This document shows, piece after piece, positions 9,871 through 20,870 of a DNA stretch of 64,000 bases (position 1 is the stretch's first letter; each line of letters opens with the position of its first letter). The stretch spans positions 67,522,926-67,586,925 of the forward strand of contig CM075942.1 of the NCBI GenBank assembly GCA_038030265.1, given 5' to 3'. The position numbers and the translations under genes are program-made. The notes beneath the pieces were generated by a model. That model was not told the DNA's origin. It saw nothing but the letters and a program-made list of their open reading frames with translations, and did not search any database. The DNA comes from Corythucha ciliata (taxonomy: Eukaryota; Arthropoda; Insecta; Hemiptera; Tingidae).

Positions 9871-11998
9871 AGCAGAAACTAAGGGGCCTCATAGAGTTGT
9901 CCGCCCCGGGCCCCGATATAGGTGTAGGTCCGCCAGTGGCTGTAGTACTTTCCTCTCTGAGCCAAAATGCCCGTTAAGCTCATTAAAATATAATTTCCGA
10001 GGGGGCCAGCCTTTCAAAGGCAAATTTCGTGGATCTGGATCCCAAAGAAAAGATCAAAGAAAAAGATCAACCAAGAGGACGAAACAGTTGATTCCAGAAT
10101 GACACTCTACTTCTGGTCTTGACTGGAATTTTCTTGGTTAGATGGCTAGAATTGACAGTTTTCACCCCTTTAAGCCCAAATTTCAAAGATTGGGCCCTTT
10201 GGAAAATAAATTTTGAAAAGATTGATTCCCTCAAAATCCAGCGGGGTTGACTCATTAAAAAGTCATATTTCACGGGGTTCAAGATAGCAATTTCACACGT
10301 TTGTTGCCTGCATACAAGCAATTTCGCTGATTCGTCACTAGAGAACCCAATTTTCCTAATGACAGCCGCGAATTGACGTTTTTCTCATTTTCAGCAATAC
10401 GATGCGCGTTTTTTTTTGGTGAAAAATTGATATTTTTCTGTAAAAAATGTGTTTTTCGAGAGGAATTCAATGATTGTTTGGGTTTATTCGGGAAAAATGA
10501 ACAGGTTTAATGCTAAATCAGCCAGTTTGAAGAGGCAATTGACAGTTTCTGACAGTCTCCACTTTTTGATGTTGTTACACTGATTGTGAGTCTCAATACG
10601 CTATCCGCGATAAATTATTCTTATTTAGAACCACTGAAATAGGCAGAAGCGTGTTTTCCTTTCCTTTCTTACTAAATTGAACAAAAAAAAATCGATAAGT
10701 GTAACAAAAAGCATAGCATCAGGACGCAAAAGACTAAAGTTAAGCGGATAAAGCATTATCTTTGAAAATGGCTTGGTCAGCGTGGTTATCATCATAGAGG
10801 TGGATCTGACATCAAGGGCCTTGCCTCGTTTGATGCATTATTAAGCCTGTTTCACTTTCATCTGACACTTCTTCATCTTTCCGGTCACTGCGCGTTTCTA
10901 TTTAGGGTCGCGTTTTGTACGTCGTACCTATACAATGACAAGCTCCAGGGTTTGAGGTTTTGCAGCGCTATGAAAAAACAACTCTTGTAACAAATATTAT
11001 TTTAAGAAAAAGGAAGGTCGAGTGAATTTTTAATTGAGTTGAATCAAGGAGAAGTCCATTCTCAAACTCCTATAGCACGTTGCTATAATTGGAATATGAC
11101 CCATACATCAAGATTACGTCTCGAGACGGGCCAGTAAATAAAAACTGAGCGCCTCAGTCCCTGAAATTCATCCGTCGTGAAGAAGGAGCCCGACAGTATA
11201 CACAACATAAAACCCACTGCGGAGTGATTAATCGACAACGCGCCTTCTATACTTTTCACGGGCGGATGACAGCTTGTGATGACATTCACACGCGAAAATT
11301 GCGGAACCCGTTACTTATTCAACACTGTCTCCCATCCCTCATCATCCTACATTCACCTGTGGCTCATTGTTATTAGTAGGGGCACGCTATAGAAGATACC
11401 AGCTTGCAAGTTGAACATAAAATACGACAATAAAATCTAAAAACACGGCAAGCAACGCAGTCTTATTCACAAAAGATTCAACTCCACTGGAGGTTATTGT
11501 TTGTAGGAACGGCACTAATAAGGAAAATACAAGGTTTGAGGGATTTATAAGAGCAGAAATGCTATTGAAAGAGAGAGGGAATATTTCTGAAACGTGAGAT
11601 AAATTTCATGGGTGAGAAGGAGGGGTTAGATCCAATTAAATGAGCAGCGGGTTTGCTTAAAAGCTTGTTCAGGCAAAGTGCTTGCGCTCGAAGCATTGTT
11701 CTCGGTTATATTAAGCTTTCATGAAATTATCTAGGATACATTTCGAATTATAGTCGAGTGTGAAATTTGCCGTCGCCTACTGCTGGAAACAATTTTCACG
11801 CCACTTTGACAGAGCGCGTGATTCCTTTAAACACGAATGCGGTCGCTTCAGGGAATACACGAATGGCACGCGAGTGGCTTTTGTGTAGAGCTCTTTTTTG
11901 ACCGTTTCATTAAATGATTCTTGATTGTGCTTAGAGTCCAATTTGACGTTGGAGAGTGAGAGATTACAGTTCAGAAGTGGGAAACGTCGGCAGAAGTG
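9871..11998. other. Long spacer, no gene recognised
   Basis: Mixed decayed repeat. Isolated forward minisatellite words occur near 10360-10440 (ccgcgaattgacgtttttctc). Otherwise unique-looking AT-rich DNA with only short frames and no domains. The last 350 bases precede a gag-like frame and could hold the leader or LTR of a degraded retrotransposon, but no LTR pair is visible. Confidence 0.35.
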
Positions 11999-12349
11999 AT
12001 GTGTACGAGAAGAAGTGTCGATGAAAGAAATGGAAGTCAAAGCCGGGTCGGCCGGAAACGATGCAGCGACGTCGATAGAGGAGCACTCGACGTTAACCGG
12101 TTGCTGAGTCTGTTTCGGAATAATCTAATTTTACAGTCGAGAAGCCAAGAAGTCCGAACTGTTCCTGACTTGGGGTTGGGATCGTCACTCCCTTCGTTTT
12201 CTGACCCAGAATCGGGGCAATCGACATCTGATTGGCTGAGAACTTTCGAAGATGTCGCAAAATTAAATCGTTGGCCGCAGAAGTGTTGGCTGGAGGCGGC
12301 GCGTCACATTCAAGGTTCGCGATGCAGCATCCGGACCAAAATTAATTAA
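11999..12349 (+). pseudogene. Retrotransposon gag remnant
   Basis: The frame from the ATG at 11999 ends at 12349. Its last 60 residues read LPSFSDPESGQSTSDWLRTF, then EDVAKLNRWPQK and LEAARHIQGS. The pattern F-(spacer)-WL..FE.VA..N.W......AA..L.G matches the N-terminal capsid region of Ty3/gypsy-type gag proteins. The N-terminal half is basic and Ser-rich without a known domain. The frame ends where the capsid should continue, and decayed minisatellite follows, so the gene is truncated. Copia or domesticated gag is possible. Confidence 0.45.
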
Positions 12350-12790
12350 ATTCGCTAACACGCGGATTATGTGGACCTTTTCACTGCTCAGATCGCTCAA
12401 AAAATTGGTCAAGGCAGAATTGAGATTAAACCACTAATTTGCGGCTAAAATTGAGGGAAAACGAATTGGCAAAATTATTGTCACCATTTGTTGTCGATGG
12501 AATTGTCGTGGCTAAAATTGAGAAATAGGGTTCATTCACGGGTTAAATTGAGGAGAAACTGCTCTTTTGCGGCTGAAATTGACAGAACGCACCTATTCGC
12601 GGTTTATAGGAGATGCCCAGTGCTGGCCGTAATAAATGCGTTATTTCACGGCTTTTTGAGACCTTTTTACGGCTAAAATGAAGAAAATGGGCTGGTTCGA
12701 GGTAAAAGTGAGAAAAAATACACAGTTTCAGCTAAAATTAAGGAAAAACGTTAATTCGAGGCTACAAATAGTGCTCATTCGCGAGTAAAA
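12350..12790 (-). repeat. Degenerate minisatellite, reverse orientation
   Basis: Units such as cggctaaaattgagaaa and gctaattcg place this with the 8865-9870 array: same family and orientation, in about a dozen decayed copies. Confidence 0.6.
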
Positions 12791-13595
12791 AAGGGGGGGG
12801 GGATTCTGTGCAACTCCTCCTCAGGAAAAACTGCGGATGCACCCCTGTGAGCAGCTTCACTGGCGAAAATAACAGGTGCATCATTGCCTTTTTGCTGGCT
12901 TATAACAGTATCTGGAGGTTGGAATCGCGTCAATTCACGGTCATCGGAGACTAAATTTGCACAGAAACTGCCACTATCCGTCAAAAAATAAATATCTGGT
13001 GGAAAACTGTTGTTTGAAGCCTTCTATTTCGGATATTATGTCGAAAAACTGAGTCCCGAAAAGTGATACTTTTGGAGCTAAACTTTAAATTTTAGACCTG
13101 AGAAGGTAAATAGAGCTGGCAGTTTCTCTCCCACCATATGTCTGTAAGGCACAGCGGTCAAAACACCGTTTGAGCTAACCCAAACACACGAAATTGCTGT
13201 CGAACCTTGCGAAAATGGGATTTTAGTGCGAAAAATTTGCAAAATCGGTTTCCAAGTTAAGCCGACCCTCAAAATCGGTTTGTCGGCAACCAATGAGCGA
13301 AAATGTGTTGGTTTTTTAGTGAGAAAAATCCGATAAATTTGTTTTATGGAGCGAAATACAATAAATTTGTGTTTCTAATAGCCAGATCAGGGAAAATATT
13401 TTTGGAATTTTGGGGGTGGGCAGCTCCTCACGAAATCTGCGTTTTTGATTCTAGCACAGGGCAACTGCCCAGCCCTTCCCCCCCCGCTGGCTACGCCCAT
13501 GATCTGTAGTAATGAACAGGAGGACGAAAGAAATAAAAAAATACTTTATAAGGAAATAAGGAAATACTTTTTCCGAGAAAAAGTATCGTATTTCT
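12791..13595. other. Decayed repeat spacer
   Basis: Starts with a G8 run. Its second half has ttagtgcgaaaaa- and ttttttagtgag-type words that recur at 30181-30290 and 31369-31480. A block at about 13455-13505 (gggcaactgccc, then ctggctacgccca) recurs in related form at 50883-50975. No gene. Confidence 0.4.
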
Positions 13596-14735
13596 ATGCC
13601 AGATGTAGAACGCCATGCTGAGGACCACCTTTTAGCAAGCAGAAACACTCCTATTCAAAGCGGCCAAGAAGCTTTAGCTGTGGATTCAAACTCAGGCTCG
13701 CGAAATAAAGAAAATAAGTTCATTAAGGATCAGAAAGAAATAAGGAAAGATATGACTTGCAAGTATTGTGGAATGAAAGGCCATTTCGTCAAACAGTGCT
13801 TCAAATGGAAGAACGACGGAAGACCTCCAAAGCCGAAAAGTGATCGAGTCAACACGGTACTCGCAATATCCGTCATGTCGTCTGATTCTACTTCGGGAGA
13901 TGAACGGAAATAAGATTGGTTTGTCGATAATGGAGCCACCAACCATATCACACCGTCAAGAGAATTTTTCACGACGTTTACACCGTTCTTACCGGCTCAC
14001 TATGTTACTACTGCCAACGGTAACACAGTTGAAGCTAAAGGAAAGGGAAGCATTATTGTCGAAGCAAACGTTAAAGGAAAAATTAATCGATTCACGCTAT
14101 CCGACGTTTGGCTCGTTCCGAAAATTAAGAAAAATTTATTTTCGGTTCTCTCGGCTCAAGACAAGTTACCCCAAAGTTTGTTTAGTTCCACTCGTGAAAA
14201 TTGTACCTTTACCGCGAACCACCATACGATAGTCGAAGGGCATCGAAGTTGTAACGGCGGACTGTACAAGTTGAAAATGAAACCTTCGACGGTCAACTTA
14301 GTCTCTCAAGAAAATAAACTTCAGTTGTTTCATGAACGACTTGGACAACAAAATAAGCGTCATGTCAAAACTCTAATCGAAAGGGAATTTGCAATAAAAA
14401 CGCAGCTTGACAGCAAATTATGCGAAGGGTGTGAATACGGGAAAGCTCATCGTCTACCGTTCAGAAAACGCGAAAGAGCAAAATTTCCAGGTGAACTTGT
14501 TCACACTGACGTCTGTGGTCCATTTAACCACTCAGTTTCTGGATTCAGATATTATGTTTTGTTCAAAGACGACTACTCCAAGTTCAAATTTGTTTATTTT
14601 TTGAAACAAAAATCGGAAGTCAAGGAGAAAATCGAGCAATTCTTAGCAGAAATGAAAAATTCTGGCTACAGGGTGAAAGAACTGCTCAGCGATAACGGAG
14701 GAGAGTTTGATAGTGGAGCTATTCGCCAAAGCAAG
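13596..14735 (+). pseudogene. Copia gag C-terminus, protease and integrase N-half
   Basis: From the ATG at 13596 the frame reads a CCHC knuckle, CKYCGMKGHFVKQC. It meets an in-frame stop (13911-13913) and continues in the same frame with the protease site WFVDNGATNHIT (the D-x-G aspartic motif is here DNG). The integrase HHCC region follows (FHERLGQQNKRHV, then CEGCEYGK), then VHTDVCGPF with the first catalytic Asp and LLSDNGGEFDS with the second. It ends just after that second Asp, before the catalytic Glu, where the sequence jumps to the RT region. The integrase core is therefore incomplete and inactive. Confidence 0.85.
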
Positions 14736-16057
14736 ACTCGTCGCAAAAAGTTTTTTCTCAGAGGAAAGGAGAAGACTACGATCAAGTGTTTAGTCCAGTC
14801 GCTAAACTATCGACCGTTCGTACCATTCTCAGCGTCGCAGCTAGTGAAGATCTATATCTCACACAATTCGACGTGTCGACAGCGTTTCTCTATGGAAACT
14901 TAGATGAAGACATCTATATGCGACAGCCGGAAGAGTTCGACGATGGGACGAAAAGAGTGTGTCACTTGAAAAAGAGTCTTTACGGCTTGAAACAAGCTCC
15001 AAGGTGCTGGAACAAGAGATTTGTTGACTACCTCAAGAGTCTAAACTTCAAGCCTAGCAACGAAGACCACTGTTTGTTTTTTCGTAAGACTTGTGAACGA
15101 ACAATTTTTGTCGCTCTTTACGTCGATGACGGACTCGTTGCTGCTACAAACGAGGAAGAAGCAGCAAAATTCATCGAAGAAATCAAAAAGGAGTTCAAAA
15201 TAACGACTAAAGAAGCAAGCTATTACCTGGGACTGGAGATAGAAAGGCATTCTCATGGAATAAAAGTCAGTCAAAAAGCTTATACGACCAAACTTTTACA
15301 AAAATACGGAATGGATGAATGTAGACCAGTAAAAACTCCTATGCTCCGCGATGGAACTGATCACGATGAAAATGAAGAAAAAGGGAAAACTGAAGATTTC
15401 CCCTATCGTCAAATCGTCGGGGCTCTCATCTACCTGATGGTGGGCTCAAGGCCTGACATAGCGTATGCTGTGGGCACTGTGAGTCAAAAGCTCGACAATT
15501 ACACTTGGCAAGACTGCGTCAAAGTAAAGAGAATCCTACGCTACTTGAAAGGAACGACAGATTTCGGCATTTTCTACAAGTCAAGCGGTGGATCTCTAGA
15601 ATGCTTCAGCGACGCTGATCACGCGGGAGACAAGATGACTGGAAGGTCAACAACAGGCGTCGTTTGTCTCTACGCAGGAGGAGCTATATCGTGGATTAGC
15701 CAACGTCAACCGTCTGTAGCTATTTCAACGACAGAAGCAGAGATAGTCGCTGCAAGTGAAGCTGCAAAGGAGTCAGTATGGCTCAAACGACTGCTCAAGT
15801 TTTTAACAAATCGAGACTGGAAGCCTGCTATTCAAGTCGACAATCAGGCAGCAATTCGTCTAGCGCAAAATCCCGAATTTCAAAAGCGAACGAAGCATAT
15901 ACACGTTCGACACTTTTACGTAAGGGAGCTCGTCATGGCTGATGAAATTAACGTCGAAAAAGTCGACACAGAATTTCAAGTCGCTGATATAATCACGAAA
16001 CCATTATTTACACCTCGGCATTTGAAGCTATGCAACGAAATGGGAGTCTACCCTTGA
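14736..16057 (+). pseudogene. Copia reverse transcriptase and RNase H
   Basis: An open frame to 16057 begins, after the deletion junction, at VFSPVAKLSTVRTILSVAA. RT landmarks are FDVSTAFLYGNLDEDIYM, LKKSLYGLKQAPRCWNK and the catalytic LYVDDGLVAA. RNase H follows with CFSDADHAGD, STTGVV, STTEAEIVAASEAAKE, VDNQAAIRLAQNP and the terminal TKHIHVRHFYVRE, ending ITKPL and VYP. About 420 codons are uninterrupted, so this half is well preserved. It is in a different frame from the integrase part because of the deletion near 14735. The family normally expresses it as part of one gag-pol polyprotein. Confidence 0.88.
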
Positions 16058-16097
16058 TGCACGAACGAACTCCTATGAAGTTATCAATGAGGGAGGG

Positions 16098-16615
16098 TGT
16101 TGAAGTTGCACAGAAAACTTCATATGTTTTTGGGTTTTTTTATTTTAAATTATAGACATGTGACGAATGGAGGGGTGTCAATTTCTTCTTGCTGATTAGA
16201 AAATTTGTTGTTGATGGCAACTGATTTATATTATATTATATTATATATAAATTATATTATATTTATATTATAATTTATATATAATATAAATTATATATAA
16301 ATTATAAATTATATAAATTTATATTATATTTATATTATACCACATGCCTGGAGGCCACTGATTGCAAACTTGAAAAGAAGATGACCAGAAGACATTCTCA
16401 GTTGCCATCAACAACAAATTTTCTAATCAGCAAGAAGAAATTGACACCCCTCCATTCGTCACATGTCTATAATTTAAAATAAAAAAAACCCAAAAAAGTT
16501 CTCTGACGATGCCTTCAGCACAAGAAGGCGAAAGCTCAGGAAACGAAGTAGAAGAAGAAAAAAGCCAGAACCCTAAAAATATAACATTTATCAAACTTCA
16601 TATGTTCGTTGTTTA

Positions 16616-16616
<1 letters not shown>
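16098..16616 (+). repeat. Copia 3' LTR interrupted by a 464-bp foldback insertion
   Basis: The LTR starts TGTTGAAG directly after the purine tract. After about 30 bases it is interrupted: AAACTTCATATGTT at 16115-16128 is repeated at 16593-16606, as a 14-bp TSD. The inserted 16129-16592 contains inverted arms 16127-16222 and 16400-16495 (about 96 bp, near identical) around a TA-rich core (about 16228-16339) of alternating tata/atta. Downstream of the second TSD copy the LTR continues for about 10 bases to the poly-A. The insert family is unknown; a MITE or a retroposed foldback both fit. Confidence 0.55.
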
Positions 16617-16648
<32 letters not shown>

Positions 16649-16649
<1 letters not shown>

Positions 16650-17213
16650 GCTGTGAATTATCGAACAATGCCTTATTATTTCGACTGTGGGCTTATTATT
16701 CACGGATGTAGTCAAATCCGGCTTGAAATTACATGAAAATCGATACCCCACACCCCTATGACCCCAAATCCTTTAAAAATCCACATTTTGGACCCGCTTT
16801 TGGCCCATAAAACCCAAGGAGGTTATTTGATCAAACTGATCAGATGTTAGGACCAACTAGACCCCAAATGGAGTCTATGTGCGAAAGAACGAGTTTTTTC
16901 GAGCAATCCTAGGGCAAGATATGGCCCGGACGGCGGACGGACATTTTTTTTTTATTGCAGATTTGGATTCTACGCACTTTGAAACGTAAAACTACAAATT
17001 TTGAGGGGGGGTCAAAAATTTTTTTACGATACGATTACAAAGACTTATTATTGAGAAATAATAAGCCAAAAAGAAAGTTTTGGTTTGATTGTTCAAAAAT
17101 ATAAAAATAATACTTTTTGTTTTTTCCTTCTAAAAGCACTCTCAGTAATTAAAGACAATAAAGTTAAAAAAAAAAAAAAAAAAAAAATCAATATCACCCG
17201 GTTATTTACCTTC
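16649..17213. other. Spacer ending in a 22-A tract
   Basis: No ORF with domain support. A poly-A at 17166-17187 may mark the 3' end of an unrecognised retroposon lying to its left. The sequence gcttattattcacgg is partly echoed near 17040-17060 (cttattattgagaaataataagcc). Confidence 0.35.
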
Positions 17214-18703
17214 AACCCGTCTAGGGATGGCCTCGGGCTCGGGCCGGGCCGAGGGTTCCTGGCTCGGGCCGGGCCGAGGGTTCCTGGCTCGGGCTGGGCC
17301 GATGGTTCCTGGCTCGGGTCGGGCTTCGGGTCGGACCGCAGATTTCTCGGGCCGGGCCGGGCTGAGAGCTGAAGCCCGAAATAAAAATTAGAAAAAATAT
17401 AAAACAGCCAAAAGCGAGTGTCCGACTTAGACATTTGAAATATTTTGCGACCCCCCCCCCCCACACGTTTGTCGGTCATTACCTCACGTCAACTCGACCT
17501 CTTTCTGTCCTCTTTTTTGTCCTACCTTCACTTACTATACCATTATGAATAAATTAAATTTTCTTTGGTAATTCTACAACAATGCACATTCTATACTCGC
17601 CTCGTTTTATTTGTTACTTCGCTTTTTTCCTCCATTTTAGTATTCAAACGAGTTTGATAGAATGATGAAAGAGATGAGTGATGGAGTTTCGCGATAGGAA
17701 GGGCGTTGTTAAAATGCCCAGTTTGGTAGGCCACAAGCTCGGCAAATGCTCATTTTCACCATAAAAAAATCATTAAAAGACCAGTTCCATGGTTTATATA
17801 ATGAGGGAAAATTTTCCAGATTTTAGGAAGAGTAAAGAGGCAAGTGTAATCTCTCGGTCGAACAGGCGTCGTAAAAATGAAATTACCTGTTTCTTGGGGT
17901 TATTAGACGCGAATTTCCCCAGTTTTTATAATCCTAGAAACTAAGGTACGAGACATTTTCCAGTTTACCCAGTTGCGGATCCAAAAAACATTTTTGGGAG
18001 GGGACATTAAATTTCGCATGCATGTCGTTACTTTGTAGGGGTATGATTGGTGGGGGGGGGGGGTCCCGCTACGTTCTTGCTTTTTTGTCTGTTGAAGCCT
18101 CAAACTCACAATCAAGGGGTTTTCTCAGAGCATACGACAACCAGCGCTCCATCCCCAAGCGCATGGATCGTTCGTATCGCCACCGCTTTGGTCTGTCATT
18201 TGTGCTGTCAGTTTTTGTGGAGGAACAGGACGCAAAATTCACTGTTAATTGTTCAACTGTAGGCGATTAAGGGAGACTTGTACATGTGTTTCCTGGACCC
18301 CCTCCAAGCATACGTCGCCTACTCGGCATTACGTAAATTATCACCACGAAAATCGGAAAATTGTAGGCTCCGTAAAATTATTCCGTATTTCTGCACCAAT
18401 CCTGGATATCAAGGCCTCATTTAAATCTCCAGGAGATTCTGCACGTGCGTACGATCTTTTTTCGTACGGCGTGCTTTTGTGAAAAATTCTTCTCCCTCAC
18501 ATATTTGGTGTTTTTTCCTCGCTCTCGAAGTACATGTGATTGGTGGAATGCGGGCTTTTTAGCCATTGCATTGGAGTGCAGATTTATGCTCTATTTATGC
18601 AAGCGTAAAAAACTCGGGCTGGCCGAAGTTTCCAGACTCGGGCCGGGCCGATTTTGAGTCGAAGCCCGGCCCGGCCCGGCCCGATTCCATCCCTAAACCC
18701 GGC
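17214..18703. mobile_element. hAT-like non-autonomous element, 1474 bp, GC-rich termini
   Basis: The element spans 17222-18695. It begins TAGGGATGG and ends CCATCCCTA, with subterminal clusters of cgggccgggc-type words in opposite orientation at the two ends (17235-17370 and 18612-18685). Flanking 8-mers AACCCGTC (17214-17221) and AACCCGGC (18696-18703) match at 7 of 8 positions, an imperfect 8-bp TSD as expected for hAT. The interior has no transposase. Long open frames across the GC-rich end are a by-product of the repeats. Confidence 0.65.
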
Positions 18704-19967
18704 CACTAAGCGTTGATGGTTATTAACGTCAATACCCAGTTTTTAATCATTCATCACACTCGTATTCATACCATTAACCGAGCGCTTCGGGTAATGCTGT
18801 TGTTACCTGGTTATTGGCGTCATTAACCGCGATTTTGGGTCATCGGTCGTCGGTTTTATATTACCCGGTTATTTTAATTTATTGTAAATAACCGATTGGC
18901 ATCGTTAACCATAACATATTGCGGTTGAGGGCGTTCTGAGATACACGGCTGGAGTTTTAAATTCTTATATTTATTGCATCGCACTCCCCAGAATAATAAA
19001 ATGAGGGGAACTATCAGGATATTGATCGAAAGCTGTTCCTTATGGTTTAAGTGAAAAGTGTAACATTTTCTGGACGGAATGGTCAGCTTCATTAGTCAAA
19101 ATCACCTTGCCTTGGAGTGGCGGGGTTTCTACAGATTCCAACTCCCGCATCTGACATATTCCAAGGCACATCAGATAGAGAGGACCAGACAGATTGGTGC
19201 AGGAAATTTAACTGCTTGTTTTTTCCGGCTGTTTCACCATTTTTGTGCAGAATAAACTTATTCTGTCAGTATTGCTAGTTTCTCGGCATTTTAAGACAAA
19301 ACACCCTGCTGGAAATGAACTATTTCGGTCGAATCGAAGTGCATGGCATGGATATAATATCATTGAAACAAAACGGAAACCATAATATTAATCATTTTAA
19401 TAATTGAATTACATTTAATTCTGTTCGAATCAAGTGTTGCCAACGCGTATCAGACCTCCAGACGCTATTTCCAGTCCACCCCCTTTTCCGAAATCTCGGG
19501 CATAGCAACGTTTGATCCGCCTTTTGTCTGAATACAGAGAAAGTTCCTGAATGAAATTAACAAGGACAAAGTGAAAGACAAACTATCGCCAGAAGTACAG
19601 CGACTGCAGCAACAACGTACAACATTTTTCCAGACATAGTGATTCACGAACTCTTTCCACTACGCCCCTCTTTAAATCCAACCCATTACTAGTTCTATTA
19701 TTTACTGATAAGATCGCTTGCACAACTATACCAAAGCTATGCAATAATTACCAATTATAAAAAAAATTAATTTACCATAGTTAACATTAAACTAGATTCC
19801 GAGTATCAACAGATAATTAATAGCGCAACGCTGAATAGGTGGGATGACGAGGGGAATGAAGTTTGATAACTTACAAATAATTAGTCAATCCTTGACAGTG
19901 ACGTTTAATTGGAGGCCGTTTCAATCAATTTGACTTCAAATCCTAACAGAACCACTCATTTTCCCCT
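18704..19967. other. Spacer with an ataaccgg-type repeat, no gene
   Basis: 18704-18915 holds repeated words of the type cccggttatt, attaaccg and aataaccg, also seen at 17195-17215, so the hAT element above inserted into this repeat. The remaining 1 kb is AT-rich with no domain-bearing frame. Confidence 0.4.
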
Positions 19968-20082
19968 CCCAGGTTTCAGGGGCTAAAATGCAAGTTAAGA
20001 ATGGCTAGTACGTACTTATTTTCCCACAAATTTGTGTTTGTACAGATAAAAAATGACAATTTTTATGACAAAAATTTCATGT
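19968..20082 (+). repeat. Dispersed repeat B, left segment
   Basis: About 115 bp (ccaggtttcaggggctaaaa through aaaaatttcatg) is nearly identical to 62497-62612. Because 36908 onward also matches the continuation of that second copy (63052 onward), this looks like the left flank of one repeat-B copy into which the following LINE inserted. Confidence 0.65.
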
Positions 20083-20333
20083 AATAAATAATAAATAATA
20101 ATAAAATCATGATCATGAAATGAGTAAAATCAGTCGTGTTGGAACCTTCGCTCTGTTCGGATCTTTTCTTCCCAACCTAGCGCACCTTCAACAAGATAAG
20201 AATTTGTGTTTAATTTATTTATTTTTCTTGCCCCCCCTTTTTTTTTTTCTTTTTTTTTTTTCATTTCCATTCCTGAAAAAGTCATTTTATTTCATTAGAA
20301 GAGTTTTTTTTTTATTTTTTCTCTTTTGGTGCG

Positions 20334-20740
20334 ATGAGCTCGGAGTCTGGGGGGGAACCACCCCCTAACGAAGTCGAAATGACTGATCAGCCTAAAAACG
20401 CAGATCCGAGGTATAAGTCGGTCGAGAATTTAAATACGTCTGCACCTGAATTTTCAAATCCTATAGCCCTGCGCCCACCCCAAACACTTACAGGAGGGTA
20501 GATACGGGTCCATTTCTTGTTTTCGTAGAAAGCCTGGATGGTGACAGGGCGGGGATCTCCCGGGTTCACCCTATGACCATAGGGAAGTTGATTTTCGAAC
20601 ACCATAAAAATGTCTCCGATAGAATACACTCAATTAAAAAAAGTGGAAGAAATAGAATTGTAGTGGATCTAGATAATTATGCCTCAGCTAATAATCTTAT
20701 CGGTTCGACTTCCTTAAAGGACAAAGGTTTCAAGGTGCAC
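20334..20740 (+). pseudogene. LINE ORF1 (gag-like) N-terminus
   Basis: The ATG at 20334 starts MSSESGGEPPPNEVEMTDQP. This frame stops after about 58 codons near 20510. A neighbouring frame continues GPFLVFVESLDGDRAGISRV, then HPMTIGKLIF, HHKNVSDRIHSIKKSGRN and DLDNYASANNLIGSTSLKD to KGFKVH. This resembles the N-terminal region of I/Jockey gag-like proteins ahead of the zinc knuckles. A one-base shift near 20508 breaks it. It ends exactly where CACTGAGAAAAA begins, and the next residues are found at 28772. Confidence 0.7.
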
Positions 20741-20870
20741 TGAGAAAAAGGGTCTGCGAAAAAATACTGCAAAAGCAATTTAACTGCTGAAACTAGACGA
20801 TATGGCTAAGTCTCCTTGAAGAGTCAGTTCTGCTGTCACGAGCAGACTGTTGTTTTCGCTCGTCTATTAC

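Larger units (their letters stand above)
13596..16648 (+). mobile_element. Ty1/copia retrotransposon, 5'-truncated, internally deleted, poly-A tailed
   Basis: The order is gag zinc knuckle, protease, integrase, reverse transcriptase, RNase H, purine-rich tract, LTR start, poly-A: the Ty1/copia order. Most of gag and the 5' LTR are missing. A purine-rich tract (gagggagggtg, about 16089) precedes an LTR beginning TGTTGAAGTTGCACAG at 16098. A 32-A run (16617-16648) ends the copy. That is unusual for an LTR element and suggests copying from a polyadenylated RNA by LINE machinery. Confidence 0.8.

Noticed and set aside
17093..17479. Minus-strand ORF rich in Pro/Arg/Gly
   Set aside because: It is the translation of the cgggcc-type subterminal repeats of the hAT-like element plus a poly-T run.
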